A stretch of 64,000 nucleotides of DNA from Vesta saturnalis (GCA_036346205.1 JARFJB010000102.1:1327501-1391500), one strand, 5' to 3'; shown: positions 1 through 11,666, numbered from the stretch's first letter. The notes: generated by a model from the sequence alone, not told the origin. Made by a program: numbers and translations.

Positions 1-1386
1 TCCGTGTCCGTGTCCGTGTCCGTGTCGTGTCGTGTCCGTGTCGTGTCCGTGTCTGTATTCGTGTCCTGTGTCCGTGTCCTGTCGTGTCCGTGTCGTGTCC
101 GTGTCCGTGTCCGTGTCCGTGTCCGTGTCGTGTCCTGTCCGTGTCCGTGTCGTGTCCGTGTCCGTGTCGTGTCGTCGTGTCCGTGTCTGTGTTCCGTGTC
201 CGTGTCCGTGTCGTGTCCGTGTCGTGTCGTGTCGTGTCCGTGTCCGTGTCGTGTCCGTTGTGTCCGTTCGTGTCGTGTCCGTGTCCGTGTCCGTGTCCGT
301 GTCCGTGTCGTGTCCGTGTCCGTGTCCGTGTCCGTGTCCGTGTCCGTGTCGTGTCCGTGTCGTGTCCGTGTCCGTGTCCGTGTCCGTGTCCGTGTCCGTG
401 TCCGTGTCCGTGTCCGTGTCCGTGTCGTGTCCGTGTCCGTGTCCGTGTCCGTGTCGTGTCCGTGTCGTGTCGTGTCCGTGTCTGTCCGTGTCGTGTCCGT
501 GTGTGTCCGTGTCCGTGTCCGTGTCCGTGTCGTGTCCGTGTCCGTGTCCGTGTCCGTGTCGTGTCCGTGTCCGTGTCCGTGTCCGTGTCCGTGTCCGTGT
601 CGTGTCTGTGTCGTGTCCGTGTCCGTGTCTGTCGTGTCCGTGTCCGTGTCCGTGTCTGTGTCTGTGTCCGTGTCGTGTCCGTGTCGTGTGTCCGTGTCCG
701 TGTCCGTGTCCGTGTCCGTGTCCGTGTCGTGTCGTGTCCGTGTCGTGTCTGTGTCCGTGTCCGTGTCCGTGTCCGTGTCCGTGTCCGTGTCCGTGTCGTG
801 CTGTCCGTGTCCGTGTCCGTGTCCGTGTCCGTGTGCGTGTCTGTGTCCGTGTCCGTGTCTGTGTCCGTGTCCGTGTCCGTGTCCGTGTCGTGTCCGTGTC
901 GTGTCTGTTGTCCGTGTCCGTGTCGTGTCCGTGTCCGTGTCTTGTCCGTGTCGTGTCTGTCCGTGTCCGTGTCCGTGTCCGTGTCGTGTCGTGTTCCGTG
1001 TCCGTGTCCGTGTCCGTGTCGTGTCCGTGTCCGTGTCCGTGTCCGTGTCCGTGTCCGTGTCGTGTCCTGTCCGTGTCCGTGTCCGTGTCCTGTGTCTGTG
1101 TCCGTGTCCGTGTCCGTGTCCGTGTCCGTGTCCGTGTCCGTGTCGGTGTCTGTCCGTGTCCGTGTCCGTGTCCGTGTCCGTGCCCGTGTCCGTGTCCGTT
1201 CCGTGTCCGTGTCCGTGTCCGTGTCCGTGTCCGTGTCCGTGCCGTGTCCGTGTCCGTGTCCGTGCCCGTGTCCGTCCCGTGTCCGTGCCGTGTCCGTGCC
1301 CGTGTCCGTGCCCGTGTCGTGTCCGTGTCCGTGTCCGTGTCCGTGCCCGTGTCCGGTGTCGTGTCCGTGTCCCGTGTCCGTGTCCG

Positions 1387-1418
<32 letters not shown>

Positions 1419-2030
1419 TCCGTGTCCGTGCCGTGTCCGTGTCGTGTCCGTGTCCGTGTCCGTGCCCGTGTCCGTGTCCGTGCCGTGTCCGTGTCCGTGT
1501 CCGTGTTCCGTGGTGTCCGTGTCCGTGTCCGTGTCGTGTCCGTGTCGTGTCCGTGTCCGTGTCGTGTCGTGTCGTGTCCGTGCCGTGTCCGTGTCCGTGT
1601 CCGTGCCGTGTCCGTGTCCGTGTCGTGTCCGTGTCCGTGTCGTGTCCGTGTCGTGTCGTGTCGTGTCTGTGTCCGTGTCGTGTCGTGTCCGTGTCGTGTC
1701 TGTCCGTGTCCGTGTCCGTGTCCGGTGTGTGCCGTGTCCGTGTCCGTGTCCGTGCCGTGCCGTGTCCGTGTCGTGTCCGTGTCGTGTCCGTGTGTGCCGT
1801 GTCCGTGTCCGTGCCGTGTCCTGTGTCCGTGTCCGTGTCCGTGTCCGTGTCCGTGTCCGTGTGTCCGTGTCCGTGTCCGTGTCCGGTGTCCGTGTCCGTG
1901 CCGTGTCCGTGTCCGTGTCCGTGTCGTGTCCTGTGTCCGTGTCCGTGTCGTGTCTGTCGTGTCCGTGTGTGTCCGTGTCCGTGTCCGTGTGTGTCCGTGT
2001 CCGTGTCCGTGTCGTGTGCCGTGTGCGCGT
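1..2030. repeat. TCCGTG hexamer satellite
   Basis: About 2 kb made almost entirely of the hexamer TCCGTG, with frequent 5-bp variants (TCGTG) and scattered CCCGTG and TCTGTG variants. It is already under way at base 1, so the array starts outside the window. The long Val/Ser/Arg/Cys/Pro reading frames across it exist only because the repeat lacks stop codons, and they are not genes. The unit is not the common arthropod telomere repeat TTAGG. Confidence 0.95.
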
Positions 2031-2629
2031 GTGCGTCGTGCGCGTGTGCGCGTGTCGCGTGCCGCGCGTGCCGCGTGCGGCGTGCCGTGTGCGCGTGTGC
2101 GTGCGCGTGTCGCGTGTCCGTGTCCGTGTGCGCGTGTGCGCGTGTCGCGTGTCCGTGTGCGCGTGTCCGTGCGCGTGTGTGCGCGTGCGCGTGTGCGCGT
2201 GTGCGCGGTGTATTGCGTCGTGGCGTGTGCGCGTGTGCGGTGTGCGCGGTGTGCGCGTGTCGCGTGTCCGTGTCGCGTGTGCGCGTGCGCGTGTGCGTGC
2301 GTGTCCGTGTCGCGTGTCGCGTGTGGCGTGCCGTGTCGCGTGGCGGTGCGCGTGTCGCGTGCCGTGTCGCGTTGCGGTGCCGTGTGCCGGTGCGCGTGGT
2401 GCGCGTGCCGTGTCCCTGTGCGCGTGGTGCGGTGGTGTGCGCGTGCGCGGTGGTGTGCGCGTGTCCGTGCGCGTGTGCGCGTGGTTGCCTGTGCGCGTGG
2501 CGTGTCGGTGCGCGTGTGGGTTGCGGTGTGGCGTGGCGGTTGCGCGTGTTTTGCGGGCGTGTGTTGTGGTTGTCGTTGTGCGTCTGTGTGTCTGTGTGTC
2601 TTGTGTCTGTGTGTTGTGTGTGTGGGTTG

Positions 2630-2670
<41 letters not shown>
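2031..2670. repeat. GTGCGC-rich degenerate satellite passing into (GT)n
   Basis: Continuation of the hexamer array. From about 2031 the unit drifts to GTGCGC/GTGTGC and GGTGTGCG variants with high GC. From about 2571 it becomes a nearly pure (GT)n tract that ends at 2670, where AT-rich unique sequence begins. The gradient TCCGTG to GTGCGC to GT suggests successive slippage expansions of related short units. Confidence 0.9.
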
Positions 2671-4724
2671 GGGGTTTCTTTGAACCATTAAAGTTGTATA
2701 AAATTATCAAACATTCTTTTGTCTGGTCGTTAAATGGCACATTTTCAATTAGTTTTCATTGCAAATTTTAACTAATATTTTATGTAACAAATCAAAATAA
2801 CCAGTGGCTCTGTTTTAGGGTACAAACGCATTTTTAATTTATCCGATTTTTAAAAGTGGGTATTTTTTAAGATCTTGAGTATAAATCATTTGTCAAAATT
2901 AAAAAGTTAAAATGGCGGATCAAAATGGGGATTATCGTGTTTCTATTGGCAAAATTCTTTCTTATAATTTTTAACTTTATTAATTTTTCTAAATAAATAA
3001 ATTTTCTGGGCACCGTTTTTATTAATATTTTTTTGGTTTAGGTTTTGCAAGAATAAATCATTTTTGAAAATTTCGAAAAATTTATCGTGTTTCCGTATGT
3101 TCAGGATTCGTTTGCTATTTATTTACATGAACATTTGATGTGATTCAGCGGTATTTTAATGTCCCATTGAGCACCACGTAAATTTGTATCCTTTCAATTC
3201 AATTTAATATGTTTGTTTTAACACATGTGACAGCAGAACTGTTAACTGTGTCATTTTCTAATCTAAATTTGTCTTTTAGAATCTTAAAAATTTTCTCATA
3301 CAAATTTGTCTTATTACAAACAGAACAAAAACTAACAAATTGCCTTGTGATGTCTTCTACATGCGATTGATTTTATTTTTGTTGTTTCATTTAATGGTTT
3401 CTATAATTTTAATACTGTTCTGTTTCCTGGTATTTAAATAATCCAAGAATAACGAGTAGTGCCGAACAAAAACATATAGTTTGTAACTGTAGATTTATCT
3501 TTGATATCCCTTACGACCTGTTAATAAGGAACAAGTTCTGAATGTACAATTTAAGGTAGATATTTTAATTTAGGTATACCTTTCAGTATGTATGTTTATG
3601 CTACTGTCCTGTAGGCTATTTATTTTTGTTATAGCTTCTTATCTAAACCGGTGACCTGGGCACTTACTGTTTGCACCGTGGAGAATGGTGTAGCCTTGAC
3701 CTTAAGAACACTGCATTGAATCAAGATGTAGAAATATTGAATGACCCTGTGACATGGCAAAAGTGTAGAGCGGATCAAAAGCTACTCTTTCTGTCTAATT
3801 TCTATGATTTTTTTTTATGTTGTTTTATTTTCTTATTGCGTGTTGTTATACATCTATACTTTGCGTAAGATTATAGAATGATATTTAATCGTCCCTTGTC
3901 CCTTCATATTCCTTCTTTGAATCTGACTAGGCGGAAGAATGTTACGAGCATAGTCTAACTACACCCCAAATTACTAATAAATTTGATTTTTGTATAAAAC
4001 TGATATTCTCTATTTTTTGAATAGATAAGACACAAAACTTCTTTCATAAGTCATTAATAACTTTGAATCATTTATTTTCGAACCAAAGTGTATTTGGTCT
4101 TTATAAATTGAAAACTACTTATGGTTTTCATTAAAACAAAAGAGGTGTATTTGTCACACTCAAATGGTTTGAATAATAAACTAGAGGCTTGCTTAAACAT
4201 AGAAATTCATTTATTTGTTGGTAATTGCCTGGTCATATCCTTGTTTAATTTTTGTTTAAAAATACTACTCATTGTTATTAACAATCAACATTAACTTTGT
4301 CCAGGAATAGATTAATAGCTTTTTAATAGTAAACGATCTACAAACAGTAATGAATAATGGTTAATTTTATCTTAATAAATACTAAGTGTGCACCTGTCAA
4401 AACAAGCAGATTTCTTACTCATACTCAGCTACCAATTAGATAAATGGATTAAGGAAACGTACTCAAACCCGTGTTTTATTTTATTCTACAAAAACTTGTA
4501 AATTGAGCGAATTACCTTAGCTTACTTGCACATTCACTTTATTACTCGTTTTCCAGGTTTCCTTTTAAATACTACAGTTAACTTCGCTTTAATCACAGTG
4601 AACCAAAAAAGTAGTTGATTTTGATGAAACCATTTTATTGACGTTTTTCAATCTCTAAATTCAAATTAAAGTACTAACCAATCATGTTAGCCATAATCTG
4701 ACAATGCCTCCTTAAGCGTCTGTA
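2671..4724. other. AT-rich non-coding stretch
   Basis: No credible gene, RNA or complete element seen on either strand. A 65-codon open frame at 3671-3868 has no recognisable similarity and low-complexity Phe-rich 3' half, so it is not called. Confidence 0.6.
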
Positions 4725-4985
4725 TACTTCTCAACCACCTACGTTGGCCAAACATCTCAGTGGTTGAAAAGAAGCATCGCTCTACATAAGAGTGGTATCA
4801 CTAAAAGCTTGCAAAGGTGCACCTTATCTGCACATGCCAACTAAAACGGTTATTCTATAGACTTTGACAATGTTAAAATTTTGGATAAAGAAAACAAATA
4901 CAAAAAAAGGTAAATTCTAGAAATGATACATATAAACAAACAACAAAACCCGATCAATAAAAAAACAGATGTTCAAAGTTAAGCA
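4725..4985 (+). pseudogene. Penelope-like element GIY-YIG endonuclease fragment
   Basis: Read in the frame of 4740, the plus strand gives the GIY-YIG nuclease tail of a Penelope-like retroelement. YVGQTSQWLKRSIALHKS is the characteristic block near the end of the PLE ORF, followed by a Cys/His-containing LSAHAN and, downstream, DFDNVKILDKENKYKKR and ILEMIHIN. PLE endonucleases nick target DNA for reverse transcription. TAA stops at 4842 and further on break the frame, so this is a dead 3' fragment. Upstream reverse transcriptase is not recognisable. It lies just 5' of another PLE copy (6391 onward), which would fit a partly tandem PLE array. Confidence 0.75.
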
Positions 4986-5221
4986 ATAGTTACACTTACC
5001 TGTTAACCTATACTAATACAGATTTTTATGATGGTCAGCTAGATGAATAGGTTGCGGTCGGTTATTTGCCAGGGTGGATTTCTCGAAGATGTTCCCCATC
5101 ATCGGTGTTTGTGGTTTTTCTGTAAAATGGTTTAGGTTGGTCATTAGTAATTTAGTATATAAGTTTTAGGTTAGAATAAACGACTTGACGTTTATACGCT
5201 AGTCTATGGTTTAGATATGAT

Positions 5222-5880
5222 CAGAGAGGGCGAGGAGAGTGGACACTCGAATAGGCAATCTTGAGATAAGTTTACTTCCTCCCAATTAACTAGAGGGCAG
5301 TAATAACTAAAAAATAACGGATTACTATAACTGCACAATGCATACTTACTTGTAAGATACGCAATTTAGTAGTTTTCTGATTGGATGTTTAGACGTATAT
5401 GACGTTTGCCATTATAGCGCTTGAAAGCCTTAATTGTCTTTTCTGTAAATTTGTTTAACATTATTTATAACTTTCGGTCGCTTTTTGTGCGGTATACAAT
5501 ATTGTAATATTGAAATTATTATGCCTTGAAAAGTTCAATAAGCTGAAAATAACTACCTTAGTTAAGTAAGTTGACGAGCCAAGTTCATTTGATATTTTTG
5601 CAAAAAGTTAATTTGACAGTACAAAAAAAGCAAAATTGTACTTTTACATAAAAAAAATTTCATTTTACTACTTGCTTATTAAGTATATACACGGTTTAAT
5701 GTGCTTCCCAGATGTAAATTATAATTTTGAATAGGTATTGAAATAATTTAATTTCAAAATAAAAATATTTTAAAATTTGAATTTCGCGCGTGCGAAGAAA
5801 ATAGTTCCTCCCAAGTCATATAAGGACGCTATTAAAACTATCAAATTTAACGTTGAGTGTCCACTCCCCCACCCTCTCTG
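5222..5880. mobile_element. hAT-type MITE, 659 bp
   Basis: Imperfect terminal inverted repeats of about 27 bp (CAGAGAGGG at the left end, CCCTCTCTG at the right) flank non-coding AT-rich DNA. The flanks are GATATGAT (5214-5221) and GATGTGAT (5881-5888), an 8-bp target duplication with one mismatch. An 8-bp duplication and CAG termini fit the hAT superfamily. No transposase is inside, so it would need enzyme supplied in trans. A CTTCCTCCCA-type block recurs near both ends. Confidence 0.75.
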
Positions 5881-6099
5881 GATGTGATAATAGTTAATCA
5901 AATTTTAAATTGTTTTAATCGTTTTAAGTAACATATTTGTAATTGTTCATCTTGATCAAAAAGAATGTTAATATGTTTTAAAATAGTGACCTACCAGTAT
6001 TTATGCACGCATGTTGCTATGCTGTCCCCGGCTTTATTTTAACCTCACATTCTGTGGGTGAGCATGCATTTTTGTAGAACTTTCATTGAAAGGTACTCT

Positions 6100-6390
6100 T
6101 GTATAAACCCTGATGATGAAATAAAGAATCTCGAAAGCTCGGCAAGGAATACAAAGTGTTCTTATTAACAAATTTCGGTCGAAGTTCCTTATCAAATCTT
6201 TGAATAGTAACGAGTACGATCGCTACTTCCTTCTAATATAAATTACAGATGGGATTCTACTAATCATGTTAGTACAAGCGTGAAGAATGTGTGGAGGTTG
6301 TCCGAGTTCGGTGCGGGTGCGATATTTAATAGGAAGATCTAGGATTTTATTGGAAGGTTAATATTTACAGTTATCAGTTTAGAGATCAGT
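6100..6390 (+). other. Possible PLE 5' region with CTGATGA...CGAAAG motif
   Basis: Directly upstream of PLE coding remains is CCCTGATGATGA followed 15-20 bases later by CTCGAAAGCTCGG. The order CTGATGA then GAAA recalls the hammerhead ribozyme core that Penelope-like elements carry in their long terminal regions. The intervening sequence does not form a convincing stem II, so a working ribozyme is not supported here. The placement between an upstream PLE 3' end and a downstream PLE ORF start is what a PLE junction would look like. Confidence 0.35.
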
Positions 6391-6748
6391 CACGTTAATT
6401 TTAAAATTAGTAGTAGGGAAAAACATAACAATTCGATTATAAAACACTTAGAAGATATACTTCCCCGAGATTTGTTTGCCCAATTTAAAAATAAAGAGAA
6501 AGTCACTTATAACGAGAATTTCATACAGTTAAAGCAATAAATATCAGTAAAATTAGTACATTACACAAATTAGCCCAAATTAAGTACAAAATTTAGGAGA
6601 AATAGCCAAAACATTTAACCGATACTAACATTCCGAACAATGTCTAAACTGTTTTTAGGTTCGAAGTTCAGATTTAGAATATATTTAAGAATCGGTGCCC
6701 AACGAGACAAAAGACTTTCTTAGAGCCAAAATCACTAGTATTATTATT
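6391..6748 (+). pseudogene. Penelope-like element ORF, N-terminal part (interrupted)
   Basis: In the frame beginning at 6391 the sequence gives a Lys-rich N-terminal region typical of PLE polyproteins (LEDILPRDLFAQFKNKEK, then a stop at 6538-6540). It resumes as KISTLHKLAQIKYK and KHLTDTNIPNNV with further stops. The last codons before the Polinton read AKITSII. After the Polinton the same frame continues as ITNHLHRNKY, so the Polinton inserted in this ORF. Stops both before and after the insertion show the PLE is dead. Recognition rests on memory of the PLE family, not a search. Confidence 0.65.
6743..6748. other. Polinton target-site duplication, left (ATTATT)
   Basis: ATTATT immediately outside the left terminus, identical to 22976-22981. 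Confidence 0.9.
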
Positions 6749-7757
6749 AGTAGATAGGCTATGTCACTTCTGGGCTACTTTTTCACTTATATTAGGATAT
6801 CTAAACTTGCCCTGCTTCAGAGTCTTATAAAAATTATTAAATCAGAAGGTCAAGGTCGTCACATTCGCTACGTTCAAGTATATGGTTTTCAAGGTCAACG
6901 CAGGCCGCGTGGTAGGTTGGTAACCCTGCCTCTTCAAGGTCACCGCGGCCACGTGGTGTGTTGGTAACCCTGCTTCTTCAAGGTCACCGCAGACTACGTT
7001 GCCAAAAAAGTTTGTAACCCTGCTAAGCCTCTTCAAGGTCATCGATTCAAGGCCACGTGGTTTCCAAGCTCATCACCCTAGTCTTCAAGGCCAGGGTCAC
7101 CAATCAATTCTCCGGCTGAGTGTTAATTGCGCACGCCCCCCCAGGAAGTTTATTGACACTGGTCTCAAGCCCTGAGGTGTTGTCTATGCATGTTTGAAGG
7201 TCATAAAGCAATGTTTACTATGGTCACGCCCCCCAGCAAAGTGCCCTCAAGTGGTTCCGTTCCCCAAAACAGGTAGACGTTTCCTAACACAGGGGGTCCG
7301 TTTCCCAAAGCAGGGGGTCCGTTTTCCAAAACAGATGGCTGTTTCGCAACACAGGTAGCCGTTTCCCCCCATTTCAAGGTCACACGAGAGAACAAAGGCA
7401 ATTCATTGTTCTGGGCAAAATAGATCGTTATCTAGGTACCCCCTACCTCAATTCTAAGAAATCAAGAACAAAGGGGGTCTATTGCCCAGGCCGGCGCTTC
7501 AAGGTCTATGCTTATAATGTTCAAGGTCACACGAGAGAACAAAGGCGATTCATTGTTCTGGTCGAGTTATAAAAATAGATTGTTATCGAAATACATCTCA
7601 ATTCTGAAAAATCAACTTCCAAGAACAAAGGCGATCCATTGTTCTAACCAACGCTTCAAGGTCTATGCTTATAATTTTCAAGGTCATACCTCTGATAAAA
7701 GAACAAAGGCGATTCATTGTTTTGGTTGAGTCATAGCTTCTGAAATTCTGAGAAATC
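6749..7757. repeat. Polinton left terminal inverted repeat
   Basis: About 1.0 kb that matches, inverted, 21675-22975 at roughly 90 percent by eye. The outer half carries repeated TCAAGGTCA blocks in a CACGTGG/CCGCG-rich setting. The inner half carries tandem near-palindromes AGAACAA-N10-TTGTTCT at 7389, 7536, 7622, 7700 and 7766, plus a decayed copy at 7465. The last of these lies just inside the TIR limit. Confidence 0.85.
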
Positions 7758-7809
7758 AACTTTCAAGAACAAAGACGATCCATTGTTCAGACTGATTCTT
7801 CAAGGTCAT

Positions 7810-8768
7810 CTAAAAAGTAAAATATTTTTTATAAAACTTATAATTTATTAACCACAATATTCATTTATATATACAGATAAAAAATCGCTTGCGGACACGC
7901 CTACAAATTCAGATATTGTAATACATCCGTGTTATATAGCTAGTTCGGGGATGTGTCTACGATTACAGACGTATTTTGCCGTTACTTACACAATCATTTA
8001 CCCACCATGTGACGCAATTTTTTTGGTTGTGTACTATTACATCAAATTAAATGCTTGGCATTGTGCAGTTATGTTGCATCGGTTAACAGATCCGCCACAT
8101 ATTTGCAGTATAAACTGTAATCAAGCGAAGGCTTACTATGGGAAATATGTTATTTTATTTTTACTTGCGAACCTACATATACATATGTTTGTATAGAAGG
8201 TTATCGCAATCGATATCTTCACGCTGTCGCTAGATCGACTTATTACCTCATTTTACGTAGTTTGACATTTTTTACGTATGCACCTTAAACATGTCGATTA
8301 ATTAGGTTCTATACAATTTTTTGATACTACGCGTAATTTACCGGAAAAAATTCTTTAGGTACAAGTTAATTAAATTCTAATTTGCTCAATATTGCATGAG
8401 GATCAAATTTATCGGAAAATATATTTTTCAAGAAAATTCAACTTTACATAACTTATCTACTTCTCTTTTTTGGGCGTTTTAATGGTGTATTTGTACGTTA
8501 AAGTTATACGTTTTGACAACACTTCCAGTTATCTTCGTCAGTAGTAATATTATTTATTACAATTGTTAAAGATGTTGAAACAATTTTAAACAACAATAAT
8601 AATTTTTTAAATTACGTATATTTAAAAAATATACGTATTATGGGAAGTGACAGTATTTTTGTAATACTTTTGCTGGATCATGTAACATTTAGTGTATCCA
8701 ACCATATGTAAACATGCTCATTTCGAAAATAGTGTTTAGTCGTAGTGTGGTTGTGGACAAGTAAAGTC
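7810..8768. other. Polinton interior, no assigned gene
   Basis: AT-rich sequence between the left TIR and the first gene. An 81-codon frame at 7951-8196 has no family I recognise. Bases 8455-8590 match, inverted, a dispersed repeat also present at 27573-27697 (see the separate entry), so this part may be a later insertion. Confidence 0.5.
8455..8590 (-). repeat. Dispersed repeat tail, copy 1
   Basis: Read on the minus strand this contains GACGAAGATAACTG, an ACG-rich block and ATACACCATTAAAA, in the same order as 27573-27697 (plus). Part of it recurs at 32240-32310. The GACGAAG...TCGAAACG pattern is common at ends of Penelope-like elements in insects, so it is probably a PLE terminal fragment. 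The family assignment is inference. Confidence 0.55.
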
Positions 8769-9107
8769 ATGCAAGCAGCAATAAAATCACTCCTGGAACG
8801 AAGTTCACTGCCGGATACTTCATACTGCTGTAGTAACAATATGAATAATAATTTAACATTTTGTTGTTAATGGTGTCAAAATAGTTATGGTAGTAGTAGT
8901 AGCAAAAATGAAGAGAAACAAGATGAAGGTTATTCCGATTGGTCATCATCATTTCAACATAGGGCTGAGGTGTATAAACAGGCAGCTAATGAATACTTAA
9001 TCGATTGTGCTTCCTATAAACTATCGAATGATACGCATATTGAAATTGGATACAGTACACACCTTAACCTTGCACCAGTAGTGCGTATGGGAAGTGGCAA
9101 CACGTAA
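8769..9107 (+). pseudogene. Unassigned Polinton protein, copy with internal stop
   Basis: A 112-codon frame opens with MQAAIKSLLERSSLPDTSYC, passes one TAA (8868-8870), continues through an acidic Ser-rich linker and ends as HIEIGYSTHLNLAPVV before TAA at 9105-9107. It lies just inside the left TIR, where Polintons often have small family-specific genes. I do not recognise a function. A noisy second copy of its 3' two thirds follows at 9108-9340, so the gene is either tandemly duplicated or misassembled. Confidence 0.5.
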
Positions 9108-9903
9108 TGTATTAATAATAATTTAACATTTTGTTGTTATGGTCAAAATAGTATGTAGAAGTAGTAGTAGCAAAATGAAGAAAAAAAGAAGGTTATTCCG
9201 ATTGGTCATCATCATTTCAACATAGGGCTGAGGTGTATAAACAGGCAGCTAATGAATACTTAATCGATTTGCTTCCTATAACTATCGAATATACGCATAT
9301 TGAAATTGGATACAGTACACACCTGAACTTGCACCAGTAGTGTATGGGAATGTGAACAGCGATAATGTGGTATTAGACTGAAGGAATGGAATGAACTTCT
9401 AAGATGGTATTCATGTAGAAATACATTTTTCGATCCCAAGAAATTGAAAGCCAAATTGATTGGTCACATGTAAACGAGGAGGATATAATACTGAGCAAGA
9501 TTACGAATCTCTTATCTTACAATCTCGGTATTTATTACAATTGGGAATGATTAAAGGATATGAGAGAATTTTGAAAACCTGTTATGTAGAAAACTACAAC
9601 TGTTGTTCGTGACATTCAATGCCCGCCATGTAGAAGAACTATTCGATTTGAAGGATATAATATGCTATAGATTGGAATTCTTGAATCTTACAATCTGGTG
9701 TGTTTTATGAAAATTCATACGACAAGTGGTTGACTACCGTCGTTTTCGTGAGAGAATTCGGTGATGATGACATTTATAAAGACATTCATGATGTTATAAA
9801 TGCAAAGTATAATATTAATTCACATAACACTGTATGTTTAATGGAAATATTGTACTATCGCCCTGCTTATCTAATGTATAGCATTTACCTAAACACAAGG
9901 TGA
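9108..9903 (+). pseudogene. Noisy duplicate and downstream remnants of the same Polinton gene
   Basis: 9108-9340 repeats 8835-9107 with many single-base losses. From about 9360 new coding-like sequence follows (LKEWNELLRWY in one frame), then YESLILQSRYLLQLGMIKGY in another. A 67-codon frame at 9700-9903 ends directly before the next gene's ATG. It is probably a single larger gene wrecked by indels. Function unknown. Confidence 0.45.
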
Positions 9904-9906
9904 ATA

Positions 9907-10603
9907 ATGATATGTAAGAAGCGGAAGAGTGCAGGTGGTTTAGTGAATACACTAATTAATAAACTTCCGGTGAAATTGCATTTATCCGGTTACCAGTATT
10001 GTGGTCCCGGTACAAAATTAGAGAAACGACTAGCACGCGGTGACCCCGGTATTAATCAATTAGATGCGCAGTGCAAACTGCATGATATCAGTTATAGAGA
10101 CTACCAAGATTTAGAAAGTAGACATAGAACAGATAAGTCTTTAGAAGAAAAAGCTTGGGAATGGGGTTTAGACGTCGGTCCAAGAAGAAGAATGGTGAAA
10201 GTTTATTGCATGTACGACAAACAATAGCTAAAGAAATGAAAGCTAACGGAGATTTCACCGACACAATAAAGTCAGCACTGTCAACGGCAAAACGTATAGT
10301 AAAAAGGTTGGAAGGAAAGAAAAACATTAAAGTTTCTAGAGTAATTCCCTTACCTAAAGAAGGAGGTATTTTAACATTTCTGATTCTGTTATTCGCAGGA
10401 TTATCAGCAATCGGTGCTTTAGCTGGCGGCGCATCGGGAATTGCCAAAGCAGTCAATGATGCAAAAATGCCAAAAAGTTGCAAGAAGAGACATCGCGCCA
10501 TAATCGCACGATAGAATCGATCGCTGGTGGCGCATTTTATCTAAAACCATACAAATCTAGTGGCGGTGGTGCATTACATTTAAAACCGTTTCAAAAAAAC
10601 TGA
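9907..10603 (+). pseudogene. Phospholipase A2-like Polinton structural protein, frameshifted
   Basis: Starts at ATG 9907. Residues about 27-60 carry a secreted/parvovirus-type phospholipase A2 signature: the calcium-loop motif YQYCGPGT and the catalytic His-Asp in CKLHDISY. Such domains in virions help breach membranes during entry. Near 10160 the frame shifts into one running to 10514, with a Lys-rich stretch and a hydrophobic segment (GGILTFLILLFAGLSAIGAL). A second slip near 10462, in an A-run, leads to a tail with two YLKP/HLKP repeats ending TGA at 10601-10603. It was one protein of about 230 residues, now in three frames. The hydrophobic segment could be an amphipathic or membrane-active helix. 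Next gene overlaps by a few bases. Confidence 0.75.
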
Positions 10604-10950
10604 GTAGATTGCCCGAAAGAGCGTTAACAGATATTGATTTAAAGAAATACACAAAAGATGTGCCATACTTTAGGAGTATTTTTATGAGAGATAGCCTGCC
10701 TAAATTACCACAGAAAAATGAATCTGGAATCATCAACTTAAATAGTCAAAGCGGACCGGGTACACATTGGGTTTGCTACAAAAAGAGTGGTGAAAAGGTA
10801 TGGTATTACGATAGTTTCGGTAATCTTCGACCACCAGTTGAAGTGATTAACTACTTTCGGGAATGTAAAATTTATTATAATTACAATCAAGATCAGGAAT
10901 TTAATAGCATTATTTGTGGGCACCTACGCCTACAATTTCTATATAAATAG
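10600..10950 (+). CDS. Adenain-type cysteine protease of Polinton
   Basis: An open frame of 116 codons in the C5 (adenovirus protease) family, which matures capsid proteins in virions. Active-site positions are visible: His in PGTHWVCY, Asp in YYDSFG, Gln seven residues before Cys in QEFNSIICGHL, and that Cys. No ATG precedes the conserved start. The codon at 10600 is CTG, overlapping the TGA of the previous gene, so the ATG has been lost or a CTG/TTG start is used. There is no internal stop, making this the least damaged gene of the element. It is followed by a TATA-like box and the next ATG 28 bases downstream. Confidence 0.75.
   Translation: MSRLPERALTDIDLKKYTKDVPYFRSIFMRDSLPKLPQKNESGIINLNSQSGPGTHWVCYKKSGEKVWYYDSFGNLRPPVEVINYFRECKIYYNYNQDQEFNSIICGHLRLQFLYK
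10939..10950 (+). promoter_or_regulatory. TATA-like box before the minor capsid gene
   Basis: CTATATAAATAG lies 28 bases before the ATG at 10978 and overlaps the end of the protease gene. Similar CTATATAA boxes precede the gene at 14511 and, on the minus strand, polymerase B. Confidence 0.45.
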
Positions 10951-10977
10951 TCGACATAACCTTAACTTTTCTCAGTT

Positions 10978-11666
10978 ATGTCAATAACATTCAGTTTAGA
11001 AGGTGTTGGTAACATAGCTAGCTGCAACTTCTACCCACCGATAGAGCTAGAGTTGGAGAGAAATACGTTGTTGGATTGGTGGGATTTTACGGGTGCAACA
11101 GCATTAGAAACATTTATACGGGCAACGATAGGTGTTATTTTAGAACAAATCCATCTCATTTGCGAGTGATTAATATTCCACACGGTGCCTATGAGTTAGA
11201 TGAAATTAGTGATTACTTGAAATCAAAGATACCCACAGAAAAATTTCTCATTAGGGCAAACAACAATACGCTTAAGTGTGAGATAAACAGTTCATTTGAG
11301 ATCGATTTTACTAAAGAGAGTAGCATTGGTCGCATGCTCGGTTTTGACCTTAAAATATTAAAAGCGAATATCTTACATACATCTGCGTTAGACATCCAAA
11401 TAATTAAACACACTAATCTACATGTAGAGTGCAACATTATAAAGGGATCTTTTCGAAACGGTAAACCTGTATATGAAATTGACGTTGCCGTCCCCTCGGG
11501 CTATCGTTTAGATAAAAGCGATACTCAATATTTAGAAGTAAACACGGACATAATTAGTAATAGAACAATTAATTTGAAAAATCAAAAGGGAGAGTTAATA
11601 GGCTTTGGTGAAAGAGAACCATTCACGGTACGCTTAGAACTAAAAGAACATGGGTCTGCGAATTAA
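10978..11666 (+). pseudogene. Putative minor capsid (penton-like) protein, one frameshift
   Basis: ATG at 10978 opens MSITFSLEGVGNIASCNFYP, a start typical of the conserved Polinton protein encoded after the protease. The frame slips near 11070-11090 and continues to TAA at 11664-11666 through INIPHGAYELDEISDYLKSK and IDFTKESSIGRMLGFDLK. About 229 residues in total. Its position between protease and major capsid candidate and its size fit the single-jelly-roll penton protein. The fold itself cannot be shown from sequence reading, so the role is inference. Confidence 0.6.

Noticed and set aside
4..2771. Three ~900-residue overlapping open frames of Val/Ser/Arg/Cys/Pro repeats
   Set aside because: Pure translation of the TCCGTG satellite in all three frames; no stops because of the repeat, not because of coding.
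2671..4700. Host gene between satellite and PLE remains
   Set aside because: Only short AT-rich frames without splice-consistent coding sense.
6108..6140. Hammerhead ribozyme at the PLE junction
   Set aside because: CTGATGA and GAAA are present but no convincing stem II lies between; kept only as a motif.
7951..8196. 81-residue Polinton gene near the left TIR
   Set aside because: No family seen and composition not clearly coding; mentioned in the interval note only.
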